A stretch of DNA of 64,000 nucleotides from Vicinamibacterales bacterium (GTDB lineage Bacteria > Acidobacteriota > Vicinamibacteria > Vicinamibacterales > Fen-181). The notes beneath the pieces are model-generated. The model was not told the DNA's origin and made no database searches. It was given only the letters and a program-made list of their open reading frames with translations. Positions 50,887 to 64,000 of the stretch are shown piece after piece. Location of the stretch: assembly GCA_036504215.1 (NCBI GenBank), contig DASXVO010000028.1:1-64000 (forward strand). The letters are read 5' to 3'. The translations under genes and the position numbers were made by a program. How positions within the stretch are numbered: the first letter of the stretch is position 1; each line of letters opens with the position of its first letter.

Positions 50887-53508
50887 GTGCGAGGTCTCTT
50901 CGAGGGCGGCCAAGCGGATCGCGAATTCGACCAGGAAGTCGAGGCCCACATCGGTCTGCTCGCCGAGAGATTCGTGCGTGAGGGCATGACGCCGGACGAG
51001 GGGCGGCACGCGGCGGTCCGCCAGTTCGGCAACGTGACGTTCCTGAAGGAGACGCGTGCCGAACTGCGGAGCTTCGCCCCGCTGCAGGCGCTCGGCCAGG
51101 ACCTCCGATACGGAGCGCGCCTGCTCCGCAGGAGCCCAGGATGGACCGTCGTCGCCGTGATGACGCTGGCGATTGGCATCGCCGCGAATGCCACGATCTT
51201 CAGCCTCGTCCAGGCTGTGCTCCTCGAACCCCTGCCCTATCCGGACTCCGATCGCCTCGTGGTCCCGTGCACGGTGTTCAAGCGGCTCGGAACGGACCGC
51301 GGCAGCGTGGCCTATGCGGACATCATGGACTGGAGGGCCGAGCGCGGCCTGCTCGACATCGTGGCGGCCTACAACCCCAGCCGAGCGGACATTACGGAGG
51401 GGGCGGAGCCAGAGCGCGTTCCTGCCCTCCGCGCCGACGACGTGTATTTCCGCGTGATGGGCATGACGCCGCTGCTCGGCCGGTTTTTCACGCCCGAGGA
51501 AAACCTCCCGAACGGACCACGCGTCATGATTCTGTCTCACAAGCTATGGACGCGCCGGTTTGGCGCCGACCCGGGTGTGATCGGCCGCCTCGTCGAGATC
51601 TTCGGCGTCCCAACCACCGTCGTCGGCGTGGCGCGGCCCGATGGAATCTGGCCGGCCGACGCCGAACTGGTCCGCCCGCTCGGCACGGGGGGGCAGCCCG
51701 ACGCCGACATGCTGCGCCGGGACAATCACGTGTACCGCGCGCTGGCGCGTCTCAAGCCCGGAGTGACGATCGAACAGGCGCAGGCGAAGCTGACCGTCGT
51801 GGCCGCGGTGATCGCCAAGCGCGAGACCAACCGCGCCGAGACGAGCTGGAAGCTCCACTCGATGGACAGCTACATCGTCGGCCCGTCGGCCCGACGGACG
51901 CTGTGGGTGCTGCTTGGCGCGGCGCTGCTGGTGCTCCTCATCGCCTGCGTCAACGTGGCCAACCTGCTGCTCGCCCGGGGCATCGCCCGGGAGCGCGAGA
52001 TCGCCGTTCGCGCGGCACTTGGCGCCGGTCGCCGGCGAATCGCCGTCCAGTTCCTCGCTGAAAGCGCGCTGCTCTCGGCAACCGGAGGGGTGGCCGGTGT
52101 CGTCCTCGCCTACTGGGGGCTGAGGGCGCTGATCCTCGCCGCGCCGCGAGACATCCCGGGCATCGAGCAGGCTCACGTCGATGCGCGGGTGCTCGTGTTC
52201 TCGGTCGGCTTGTGCCTGGCGACCACCGTGCTGGCGGGCCTGGCGCCCGCGCTCCGCGCCGCGCGGATCTCTCCCGCACGGTCCTTCCACGAGGCCGGAC
52301 GCACGGTCTCCGGGACTCTGCGTGGCGGCCGACTGCGCAGCGTGCTCGTCGTGTGTGAACTGGCGCTCGCGATCGTGCTCCTCACCGGCGCCGCGCTCCT
52401 GGTCCGCAGCGTCGGCCGAATCACGACCATCGATCCGGGCGTCTCTCCAGAAGACGTCTTGACCGTCGAGATCACGCTGCCGACGGCGCGCTACGCGAAT
52501 GACCCGCAGATCGCCGACGCATTCGACCGCATCACGGCGGCCGTCCGGCGCGTGCCCGGCGTCGTCACGGCCTCGGCCGCCAGCTCGCTGCCGATCGGCG
52601 GCGGCGGCTTCTACCTCGGTCGTGTCTTTCTCGAGGAGGGACAGCCAGCCCCGCCCGCGTCCACCGACACCGAGGCGGCCTGGAGCGTCGTCCAGCCAGG
52701 CTATTTCGGAGCCATGAAGATCCCGATCCTCGAGGGGCGCGCGTTCACGTCCCACGACGCGGCAACCTCCGCACCGGTCATCATCGTCAGCCAGGCGATG
52801 GCCAGGAAGATGTTTCCAAACCGGAGTCCGATCGGCCAGCGTATCCGATCGTGGCGAGACGAGAACCTCTACCGCGAGATCGTCGGCGTGGCGGGTGACG
52901 TTCGATACTACAGCCTCGCGGGCGACGTCCCGCACAACGTCTACGTCCCGCACACCCAGAATTCCTGGAACGGGCTCTCACTGGTAATCCGAACACGCGT
53001 CGATCCCCTCAGCGCACTGGCGTCGGTTCGCAGCGCGGTCTGGTCCGTCGACAAGAAACTTGCCCTGGCCAACGTCCAGACCATGCAGCAGATCATGGAC
53101 AAGGACATGGCGGAACCCAGGCTGAGCATGTTCCTCCTGGTCCTCTTCGGCCTGACGGCGCTCGCGCTCTCCGCCATCGGCGTCTACGGCATCGTGGCCT
53201 ACGCCGTCACCGAACGGACCCGCGAAATCGGCATCCGGATGGCGCTCGGCGCGGCCAGGCTCCAGGTGGTGGCCATGCTCGTCTGGCGGGCGCTGAGGCT
53301 CGCGGCGGCCGGACTGTTGTTCGGTCTGGCCGCGGCGCTCGCACTCACGCGGACGATCGAATCGCTGCTCTTCGAGGTGAAGGCGACCGATCCCGCGGCG
53401 TTCGGCGCGGCGGCCATGCTCCTGGTCGGGATCGCCGTGACCGCGGCCTGCATCCCCGCTTACCGGGCGTCCCGGGTCGATCCGGTGGCGACGCTGCGAT
53501 CTGAATGA
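50887..53508 (+). CDS. ADOP-family duplicated ABC permease (FtsX/MacB type)
   Basis: 873 residues from the GTG at 50887. The N-terminal ADOP region ([22 protein letters not shown], in pieces, and [10 protein letters not shown]) is cytoplasmic. Two copies follow of MacB-type periplasmic domain plus FtsX membrane domain: [20 protein letters not shown] starts copy one, [20 protein letters not shown] is its FtsX loop, and [20 protein letters not shown] is the loop of copy two. No ATPase gene is adjacent (an orphan). In-frame codons extend upstream to CTG at 50854 ([11 protein letters not shown]), which fits family N-termini, so the true start may be a CTG overlapping the padR stop. Confidence 0.9.
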   Translation: MRGLFEGGQADREFDQEVEAHIGLLAERFVREGMTPDEGRHAAVRQFGNVTFLKETRAELRSFAPLQALGQDLRYGARLLRRSPGWTVVAVMTLAIGIAANATIFSLVQAVLLEPLPYPDSDRLVVPCTVFKRLGTDRGSVAYADIMDWRAERGLLDIVAAYNPSRADITEGAEPERVPALRADDVYFRVMGMTPLLGRFFTPEENLPNGPRVMILSHKLWTRRFGADPGVIGRLVEIFGVPTTVVGVARPDGIWPADAELVRPLGTGGQPDADMLRRDNHVYRALARLKPGVTIEQAQAKLTVVAAVIAKRETNRAETSWKLHSMDSYIVGPSARRTLWVLLGAALLVLLIACVNVANLLLARGIAREREIAVRAALGAGRRRIAVQFLAESALLSATGGVAGVVLAYWGLRALILAAPRDIPGIEQAHVDARVLVFSVGLCLATTVLAGLAPALRAARISPARSFHEAGRTVSGTLRGGRLRSVLVVCELALAIVLLTGAALLVRSVGRITTIDPGVSPEDVLTVEITLPTARYANDPQIADAFDRITAAVRRVPGVVTASAASSLPIGGGGFYLGRVFLEEGQPAPPASTDTEAAWSVVQPGYFGAMKIPILEGRAFTSHDAATSAPVIIVSQAMARKMFPNRSPIGQRIRSWRDENLYREIVGVAGDVRYYSLAGDVPHNVYVPHTQNSWNGLSLVIRTRVDPLSALASVRSAVWSVDKKLALANVQTMQQIMDKDMAEPRLSMFLLVLFGLTALALSAIGVYGIVAYAVTERTREIGIRMALGAARLQVVAMLVWRALRLAAAGLLFGLAAALALTRTIESLLFEVKATDPAAFGAAAMLLVGIAVTAACIPAYRASRVDPVATLRSE

Positions 53509-53550
53509 CCGGGAATCGGCTGCCGCATGGTTGAGTCCGCTCGCTCGGCG

Positions 53551-54297
53551 TCAGCCGCTTTGCGGAACCAGAACCGTCGCCAGCCGCTGCGCCAACCGCC
53601 GATGGTGGCTGCCCTCCCAGTAGAGCCGGCCGCAGCCCGGGCACCGCAGGAATCGACGGTATGCATCGCGGCTTCGCGGAGGAACGCGCTCGGCCACGCT
53701 GGCGGCAGTCGCTGGTTCGAGCAGCCGATTGCACCGCGAGCATCGCGTGAACGGGCGGGCCAGGCGGCGAAGGTCGAAGCGCTCGATGACGTCGGCGAAC
53801 TGCCCAATCGGATCGGCCTTGCGGACGTAGAATCCGTGCGTCACAGCGGCCCGTTTGAGCAGCTCCCGATCGCGGGTGAGCAGAATGCGACGCTCCACGG
53901 CGGATATCTCCGCGAGTTCCCTGTCGTCGAAGTCGTTTCGGTACAGGGAATCGAATCCTGCGAAGCGCAACAGCGCGGCCAGGCGGCCGAGATGGGCGTC
54001 GAGCACGAAGGCCGGCTCCCGGAGGGGTTCGGGCCGCACGCGTGTCACGGCGGCGATGTCGAGCGCCTCGAAGACCGGATACACCGCGACCCGGTCGCCG
54101 TCGTGCAGCAGCCGCTCAAAACCGCAGGACTCGCCATTGACCAGAAGGAGATCTACCTCCGTGTGCGGCACGCCCAGGCCCTCGACCAGGTCCTTGACGG
54201 CGACCTGGCCGTCCCACGAGTGCTCGAACGCGATCTGGCGTCGTTCGCGAGGCAGGAAGTCGTTCAGCTCGGCGTAGAACCGCAGCGTCGCATGCAC
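53551..54297 (-). CDS. Mut7-C RNase domain protein with N-terminal ubiquitin-like domain
   Basis: 248 residues. The first 80 residues are a beta-grasp (MoaD/ThiS-like) domain: MHATLRFYAELNDFLP, VKDLVEGLGVPHTEVDLLLV and DGDRVAVYPVFE. A PIN-like Mut7-C domain follows (FVLDAHLGRLAALLRFAGFD, then LLTRDRELLKRA with acidic catalytic residues). A zinc ribbon has CSRC and CPGC. Members are predicted RNases from the fold; the biological role is unknown. It converges with the ADOP gene. Confidence 0.9.
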   Translation of the reverse strand: MHATLRFYAELNDFLPRERRQIAFEHSWDGQVAVKDLVEGLGVPHTEVDLLLVNGESCGFERLLHDGDRVAVYPVFEALDIAAVTRVRPEPLREPAFVLDAHLGRLAALLRFAGFDSLYRNDFDDRELAEISAVERRILLTRDRELLKRAAVTHGFYVRKADPIGQFADVIERFDLRRLARPFTRCSRCNRLLEPATAASVAERVPPRSRDAYRRFLRCPGCGRLYWEGSHHRRLAQRLATVLVPQSG

Positions 54298-54549
54298 GGC
54301 AGATTGAGTCTAGCACCCGGCGGAGTACAAAGCCGATGCCGCCAGGAACCGATAAACGATCCAAGAGACCGAATCGAGGGCAGCCGAGTTGTGTTCGCCT
54401 TGTGTTCGCCGCCTGCAATTTCCGGCTTGGGAATACCTTCGTTCCCGTGATAAAGTCTCGGTTCTGTATCAAAGCTGCTTCTGGCGTCCTTCAGGGGCTG
54501 GCGCCGCAGGACGTCCATTTCTGATATCACTCGAGGAGGCAGCAGCCAG

Positions 54550-55467
54550 GTGACCTCAAGACGCTATACCATCGTGATCGCCGATCGGACGACGGGTGTT
54601 GTGCGTCGTTTCACGATGAGCCTGCGGCCCACGGTGATCGTGGTCGCGATGTTGTTCAGCCTTCCGGTGCTCGTTGGCCTCGGCGCACGGTGGAGTGCGC
54701 TGGCCGAGGTTAGTGGGTTGCGGGCGTCGGCGGCCACGCTCCGCCTCGAGAACGACAGCTACCGCGCGGCCACCAAGGAACTGACCGATCAGATTGAGAG
54801 CGTGCAGGCGGCCGTCACCGACCTCAGTGTGCACGCGCCCCTGGACTCGGACTCCGCCAGGGCACTGGCGAAACTGCCGGGCATCGTCCGATCCCGTGCG
54901 ATGGGCGGTGCGAACCCCGATACGCCGGTCTCCCGGTCGGTGCTCTCCCCCGCGTTCGCGTCTCCGGAAGATACCTTCGGCGTCCTGCGCGAACTGCTGG
55001 GCCGTCTCGGAAGCCGCCTCCAGATCGTCCGCGGTGACGTCGAGAAGCGCACGGCGCTCGTGAACGCGACGCCCTCGATTTGGCCGGCCCACGGCGCGCT
55101 GTCGGCGACGTTCGGTGAACGCGAAGACCCGTTCAACGGCGGCCTGGCCGTGCACACCGGCATCGACATCTCGACCGACAAGGGGCAGCCGGTGTACGCC
55201 ACAGCCGATGGCACGCTGGCATCCGAGGGGTGGAGCGGCGACTACGGCAACATGATCGTCATCGACCACGGCTTCGGCCTGGTGACGCGGTACGCGCACC
55301 TGTCCGGCTTTGCCGCCAAGCCTGGTGCTCACGTCGATCGCGGCGAGGTGATTGGCTACGTCGGCGCGACCGGCCGTGCGACCGGCCCGCACCTGCACTA
55401 CGAGTTGTTGGTCAACGGACAGCTCACCAATCCCCTGCGCCTGCTGACCAGCGCGCACCGTCCGTGA
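54550..55467 (+). CDS. M23-family membrane-anchored peptidoglycan endopeptidase
   Basis: 305 residues from the GTG at 54550, preceded by GAGGAGG. One membrane helix (about 26-46) and a coiled coil (about 55-95) precede a LytM/M23 domain (about 190-300) with zinc ligands in VHTGIDIS (His, Asp) and HLHYE. The NPLRLL end is typical. Such proteins cut cross-links or activate amidases. The 252-base spacer upstream shows a small GGGAA/TTCCC hairpin but no clear promoter. Confidence 0.92.
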   Translation: MTSRRYTIVIADRTTGVVRRFTMSLRPTVIVVAMLFSLPVLVGLGARWSALAEVSGLRASAATLRLENDSYRAATKELTDQIESVQAAVTDLSVHAPLDSDSARALAKLPGIVRSRAMGGANPDTPVSRSVLSPAFASPEDTFGVLRELLGRLGSRLQIVRGDVEKRTALVNATPSIWPAHGALSATFGEREDPFNGGLAVHTGIDISTDKGQPVYATADGTLASEGWSGDYGNMIVIDHGFGLVTRYAHLSGFAAKPGAHVDRGEVIGYVGATGRATGPHLHYELLVNGQLTNPLRLLTSAHRP

Positions 55468-55525
55468 TCCGGACGCGCCAGCCCGTTGGATTTGGGCGTC
55501 CATCGATGGCGCCCGTTTCCTTCCC

Positions 55526-55555
55526 TTGACGACACCCGCAGCCGTTTCCTACAAT
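55526..55555 (+). promoter_or_regulatory. Sigma-70 promoter for secA
   Basis: TTGACG (55526-55531) and TACAAT (55550-55555) are 18 bases apart, giving a leader of about 30 bases before the ATG at 55593. Confidence 0.6.
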
Positions 55556-55592
55556 CGGTCGATACCTCCGTTGTCATGGCATCTCTCCTCAC

Positions 55593-60486
<4,894 letters not shown>

Positions 60487-60493
60487 TGGCGCT

Positions 60494-62059
60494 TCACCCT
60501 TCGCGCTTCGTCGACGCCAGCGCCATGACGGCGTCCCCGATGTGCAGGACGAGGTCGGCTGCGGTCATCGACACTTCACCCTCGTCGTCAGCCGCGAGGT
60601 CGCCGGCCAGTCCGTGCAGATACACCGCGACGACGCAGGCTGACTCGGCATCGCCGAGCTGGGCCAGCCACGCAGCCACCATCCCCGTGAGGACGTCACC
60701 GGTACCCCCGGTGGCCATTCCTGGATTTCCGGTGGGGTTGATGAAGACCCTGCCCTTCGGCGTTGCGATGATCGTGCGGTGTCCCTTGAGCACCACGTAG
60801 AGGCCGTGCGTTGTTGCGAAGTTCCTCGCGATGTCCAGCCGATGCGCCTGGACGTCTTCGGTCGTCACCCCGAGCAGGCGGGCCATCTCTCCTGGGTGCG
60901 GAGTGATGACAATGACCTGGCCGTCGCGCGCCACAAGTTGCCCCGGGGCGCTGGCGCACGCGTTGATGGCGTCCGCATCCAGCACGAGCGGCGCGCGCGT
61001 GCGCTCGACGAGCCCGGTGATGAACTGACCGACCGCGTCGCCCGTGCCGAGCCCCGGCCCCACCGCGATCACACGTCGCCCGGCAGCGAGGACGGCGTCG
61101 AGCGCCGACACGTCGATTGTCCCAAGCGGAGTTTCCGCGAGCGCCTCGGTCATGTACTCGGCACCGAGTGCCGCCACGACCGGCTGGGAGGAAGCGGCAG
61201 TGGCCACGGTGACCAGGCCGGCGCCCGAGCGCAGTGCGCCCATGGCGGCCAGGTGTGCGGCCCCGGTCTTGCCGCGTGAGCCGCCGACGATCATGACATG
61301 CCCGAAATCGCCCTTGTGTGCCTCGCGCGAGCGCTCCGGCACGAGTCCGCTCACGTCGGCCCGCGTGATGAGCCTTGTGTCCGGCCCCTCGAGCGCATCG
61401 ATCACGCCGATCGGAATCCCGATATCCGCCACCACCAGATCTCCGGCCATCCCGCGCGCCGGGGGAAGCGCCAGGGGAATCTTGGGCGCGCCGAGCGTGA
61501 CGGTGAGCATCGCCTCGATGCAGGGACCAATCACCTCGTGGGTGTCGGCCGAAATGCCGCTGGGAAGGTCGATGGAGACGACCGGCACCGGCATGCTGTT
61601 GACGTCCGCCACCACGGTTTCCATCAGCCCCACGAGCGGCGTGCGGAGGCCGGTCCCGAACAGCGCGTCGACGATGACGTCGCAACCGGCAATCTCTGAC
61701 GCGTGCAGCTCCCATTGCTCCTCTCCGGCAATCTCGACGACGGGGAGCGAGAGCCGGCCGAGGATCTCCAGGTTGACCCGCGCGTCGCCGTGCACATCGC
61801 CGATCGAACCAAGCACGAACACCGACACCTCGACTCCGGCCTGCATCAGCGTCCGCGCCACAACGAAACCGTCGCCGCCGTTGTTGCCGCGACCCGCCAG
61901 GATGGCCACCTTGCGCTCCGACAGGTCTTCGAACGTGGCTTGCAGCGTCGTCACGACCTGCCGGCCGGCGTTCTCCATGAGGACAATCGATGGGATGCCG
62001 ATCTCGTCGATCGTCCGGCGATCCGCGTCACGCATCTGGTCCGCGTTCAGGATTCTCAT
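60494..62059 (-). CDS. nnr: Bifunctional NAD(P)HX epimerase/dehydratase
   Basis: 521 residues. The YjeF-N epimerase domain (1 to about 215) has AGRGNNGGDGFVVARTL and DALFGTGL. The YjeF-C dehydratase domain, a ribokinase-like fold (about 235-515), has GGSRGKTGAAHLAAMGALRS and NPGMATGGTGDVLTGM. The protein repairs hydrated NADH and NADPH. Confidence 0.96.
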   Translation of the reverse strand: MRILNADQMRDADRRTIDEIGIPSIVLMENAGRQVVTTLQATFEDLSERKVAILAGRGNNGGDGFVVARTLMQAGVEVSVFVLGSIGDVHGDARVNLEILGRLSLPVVEIAGEEQWELHASEIAGCDVIVDALFGTGLRTPLVGLMETVVADVNSMPVPVVSIDLPSGISADTHEVIGPCIEAMLTVTLGAPKIPLALPPARGMAGDLVVADIGIPIGVIDALEGPDTRLITRADVSGLVPERSREAHKGDFGHVMIVGGSRGKTGAAHLAAMGALRSGAGLVTVATAASSQPVVAALGAEYMTEALAETPLGTIDVSALDAVLAAGRRVIAVGPGLGTGDAVGQFITGLVERTRAPLVLDADAINACASAPGQLVARDGQVIVITPHPGEMARLLGVTTEDVQAHRLDIARNFATTHGLYVVLKGHRTIIATPKGRVFINPTGNPGMATGGTGDVLTGMVAAWLAQLGDAESACVVAVYLHGLAGDLAADDEGEVSMTAADLVLHIGDAVMALASTKREG

Positions 62060-62447
62060 CGCGAGGATCTTCGTCCCGGGTTCGAACCTTTGTCAACCGA
62101 GGTTCGACGGTTGACCGCCGTACGAACGCAGCCGCACGAAGGCTTGCGCCTCCCCATCGTCGCGAAGTACGCTAGTCTCGCGTCGGTCGCGGTCAGCCTT
62201 CGTGGTCCCGCGGCCGTGTGCCGCCACCGCCGCACGCAGCCCCTCGCGACGAGGTTCTCGTGTCCCCAATCGTCTCGTGAGCATCAGTGGCCACACGTCG
62301 GCTGGCGTCTGAAACCTGAGCTCACTTGTGTTGGCCATGCTTCGCGCCCTGCGCACCCTATGAAACGGGCGCTCCCTGCGCGAGACGTTGGTCAACACGA
62401 CTGAGTCGAAGGGTAGCTGCAGGAAACTCATCGCCGGGAGGGCCTGA
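62060..62447. other. 388-base spacer with an 8-bp inverted repeat; no gene seen
   Basis: Between divergent nnr and the aminotransferase gene I find no convincing reading frame, RNA gene or promoter. One perfect inverted repeat, GTCAACCG (62092-62099) / CGGTTGAC (62108-62115), lies 33 bases before the nnr start and could be an operator. The aminotransferase has a good GGGAGG site just before its ATG. Confidence 0.5.
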
Positions 62448-63332
62448 ATGGCAGCCATCATCAATGTGAACGGACGAATCACCACGGATCAGGACGCGGT
62501 CGTCTCGGTGCTCGACCACGGGTTCCTGTACGGAGAGGGCGTGTACGAGGTGGTCCGCACCTACGGACGAAAGCCGTTTCTCTTCGATCGCCACCTGGAC
62601 CGGCTGCGGCGGTCGGCAGCCTTCCTCTCCCTGGCACTCCCGTTCACCGACGTCGAGTTCGAGGCGCGCGTGCGGCAGACGACCGATGCGTTCTTCGCGC
62701 AGCCTGATGCGACCGACGACGTGTACGTGCGGTTCATGGTGACCCGTGGCGTCGGAGAGATGAACTACAACCCCGCGGCGTGCTTGTCGCCGACGGTGGT
62801 GGTCATCGCCAAGCCGTTCACGGCGCTCGCACCCGAGGTGTATGCGCAGGGCGTGCGTGCGGCGCTCGTGCCCGTGCTCCGGAATCACCCGGGCTCGGTC
62901 AGCCCGATGATCAAGTCCAACAACCTGCTCAACAACGCTCTGGCGGCACAGGAAGCGTACCGCCGCGGAGCCTTCGAGGGCATCATGCGGAACTACCGCA
63001 ACGAGATCTCCGAAGGGTCGATCTCGAACATCTTCGTCGTGAAGGGTGGCATCGTCTCGACGCCGCCGCTCGACGCCGGACTCCTCGCCGGCATCACACG
63101 GGCCTTCGTGCTCGAGATCGCCCCGGCTGCCGCAGTCACGATTCGTGAGACCACCATCCACGACAGCGATCTCCTGGACGCGGACGAGTGCTTCCTGACC
63201 AGTTCCACGCAGGAGATCGTGCCGATCGTGAAGGTGGACGACCGGGTCATTGGCGATGGACGCCCGGGGCGCGTGACCAGGCAGCTTCACGCTCAGTACC
63301 AACGCCGTCTTCGCGAGATGCTCTCCGTATGA
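62448..63332 (+). CDS. Class IV PLP aminotransferase (branched-chain or D-amino-acid type)
   Basis: 294 residues. SVLDHGFLYGEGVYEVVRTY is the family opening. The PLP lysine is in MIKSNNLLNN, and NEISEGSISNIFVVKGG holds the PLP-binding glutamate. The C-terminal CFLTSSTQEIVPI completes the fold. Such proteins include IlvE, D-alanine aminotransferase and aminodeoxychorismate lyase, and sequence alone does not decide. The four-base overlap with an Asp/Glu racemase gene favours a D-amino-acid role. Confidence 0.9.
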   Translation: MAAIINVNGRITTDQDAVVSVLDHGFLYGEGVYEVVRTYGRKPFLFDRHLDRLRRSAAFLSLALPFTDVEFEARVRQTTDAFFAQPDATDDVYVRFMVTRGVGEMNYNPAACLSPTVVVIAKPFTALAPEVYAQGVRAALVPVLRNHPGSVSPMIKSNNLLNNALAAQEAYRRGAFEGIMRNYRNEISEGSISNIFVVKGGIVSTPPLDAGLLAGITRAFVLEIAPAAAVTIRETTIHDSDLLDADECFLTSSTQEIVPIVKVDDRVIGDGRPGRVTRQLHAQYQRRLREMLSV

Positions 63333-64000
63333 CCGAGCCCGGAACGCGGAATGCCGCAGCCCCATCGAACCGGTTCCTGGCGGACGGTCAGTGCTGTCTG
63401 CCCGGGATCTACGGAGGCGTGGGACCACTCTCGCACACACAGTTCGAGCAGCAGTTGTTGGCGGCCCGGCATCGACGTGGAGCACGGACCGACCAGGACC
63501 ATCCCGTCTGGCTGCTGGTCAGTGCGTCGTCCACGCCGAATCGGATGGCGAGTCTGGCGGGGACCGGAGAGAACGCTGAACCGTACATCCGGCACTATGC
63601 GCAGGTCATCGAGAAGGCCGGCGCTGACGTGCTATTTGTCATCTGCAATACGGCGCATGCCTATCATTCGGCGGTGCAACGCACGCTGCGGATTCCCTGG
63701 GTCCACCTGATGGACATCACCGTCGGGCATATCCGGGACACCTGGCCTTCGCTTCGGGCGGTCGGTGTTCTTGGAACGGACGGCACGCTGAACACACAGC
63801 TGTACCATCGCGCGCTCCAGAAGCGCGGCCTCGTGGCGATTGCCCCAGGCGTGAGCACGGAGCCCCAGCGGCTGGTCATGGACGCGATCTTCGAACCGAC
63901 GTGGGGCATCAAGGCGACAGGCGCCAACATCTCGGACCGCGCCCGCCGCGGCCTGGCGACGGCTGCTGAGTGGTGCGCCGGGCAGGGCGCGCAGGTGGTG
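63329..64000 (+). CDS. Aspartate/glutamate racemase family protein (3' end outside window)
   Basis: The frame opens with ATG at 63329, overlapping the aminotransferase stop as ATGA, and stays open to the window end (224 codons). Visible motifs are PGIYGGVGPLSHTQFEQQLL, the first catalytic cysteine region VICNTAHAYH, VHLMDITVGHI and VGVLGTDGTLNTQLYHRAL, all typical of aspartate racemase-like enzymes. These enzymes are PLP-independent and use two cysteines; the second should lie beyond the window. Confidence 0.88.
   Translation, partial: MTEPGTRNAAAPSNRFLADGQCCLPGIYGGVGPLSHTQFEQQLLAARHRRGARTDQDHPVWLLVSASSTPNRMASLAGTGENAEPYIRHYAQVIEKAGADVLFVICNTAHAYHSAVQRTLRIPWVHLMDITVGHIRDTWPSLRAVGVLGTDGTLNTQLYHRALQKRGLVAIAPGVSTEPQRLVMDAIFEPTWGIKATGANISDRARRGLATAAEWCAGQGAQVV

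Noticed and set aside
62075-62115. tRNA-like GGTTCGAACC segment
   Set aside because: It resembles a T-arm only; no acceptor stem, D-arm or anticodon arm can be fitted around it.

Overview
The window looks like a chromosomal segment of a diderm, GC-rich bacterium, most likely an Acidobacteriota member close to Vicinamibacteria. This is an inference from gene content, not from a marker-gene comparison. The supporting signs are an LPS-transport (Lpt) system, Tol-Pal, a PadR regulator next to a large duplicated FtsX/MacB-type permease of the acidobacterial ADOP kind, and a type II secretion/type IV pilus hybrid operon whose secretin carries an extra cohesin-like domain. I saw no tRNA or rRNA gene, prophage, insertion sequence or CRISPR array. 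The genes are mostly core housekeeping and envelope functions.

Region 1 (1-10640, + strand) is one long co-directional block: the end of recJ, an LptC/LptA-like bridge protein, lptB, rpoN, hpf, hprK, rapZ, a mannose-type EIIA, HPr, enzyme I and a small cupin. It resembles the lptB-rpoN-hpf-rapZ-PTS neighbourhood of Proteobacteria, with HPr kinase added. No sugar-specific EIIB/EIIC is present, so the PTS here looks regulatory. Region 2 (10820-16340, - strand) is the Tol-Pal operon tolQ-tolR-tolA-tolB-pal-ybgF, followed by ssb. Region 3 (16390-24390, + strand) holds recN, miaB, a BFN-domain protein, parA-parB and an LptF-LptG fusion.

Region 4 (24390-33070) has a secreted PHP-domain protein, metK with a structured leader, xerD, and a peptidoglycan-salvage group: murQ, a BadF-type amino-sugar kinase, a glycosyl-hydrolase-like-10 protein and a class C beta-lactamase-like hydrolase. 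Several genes here have clear TTGACA-N17 promoters. Region 5 (33070-44960) is bounded and interrupted by repeats. It contains the secretion/pilus operon gspF-gspE-pilM-pilN-pilO-pilP/gspC-gspD-pseudopilin-gspG, an outlying Gly/Pro-rich pseudopilin and an opposed Ig/PKD-domain lipoprotein.

Region 6 (45000-54550) has two lytic transglycosylases, an unknown lipoprotein, a YifB/ComM-type AAA protein, the PadR-ADOP pair and a Mut7-C protein. Region 7 (54550-64000) has an M23 peptidase, secA, guaB, tsaE, nnr, a class IV aminotransferase and the start of an Asp/Glu racemase cut by the window end.

The least explained items are the composite repeat at 33130-33340, the twin TACGAA-N4-TTCGTA palindromes at 24447-24486, the metK leader hairpin, the two Lpt fusions, the secretin-cohesin fusion and the palindrome over the padR promoter.
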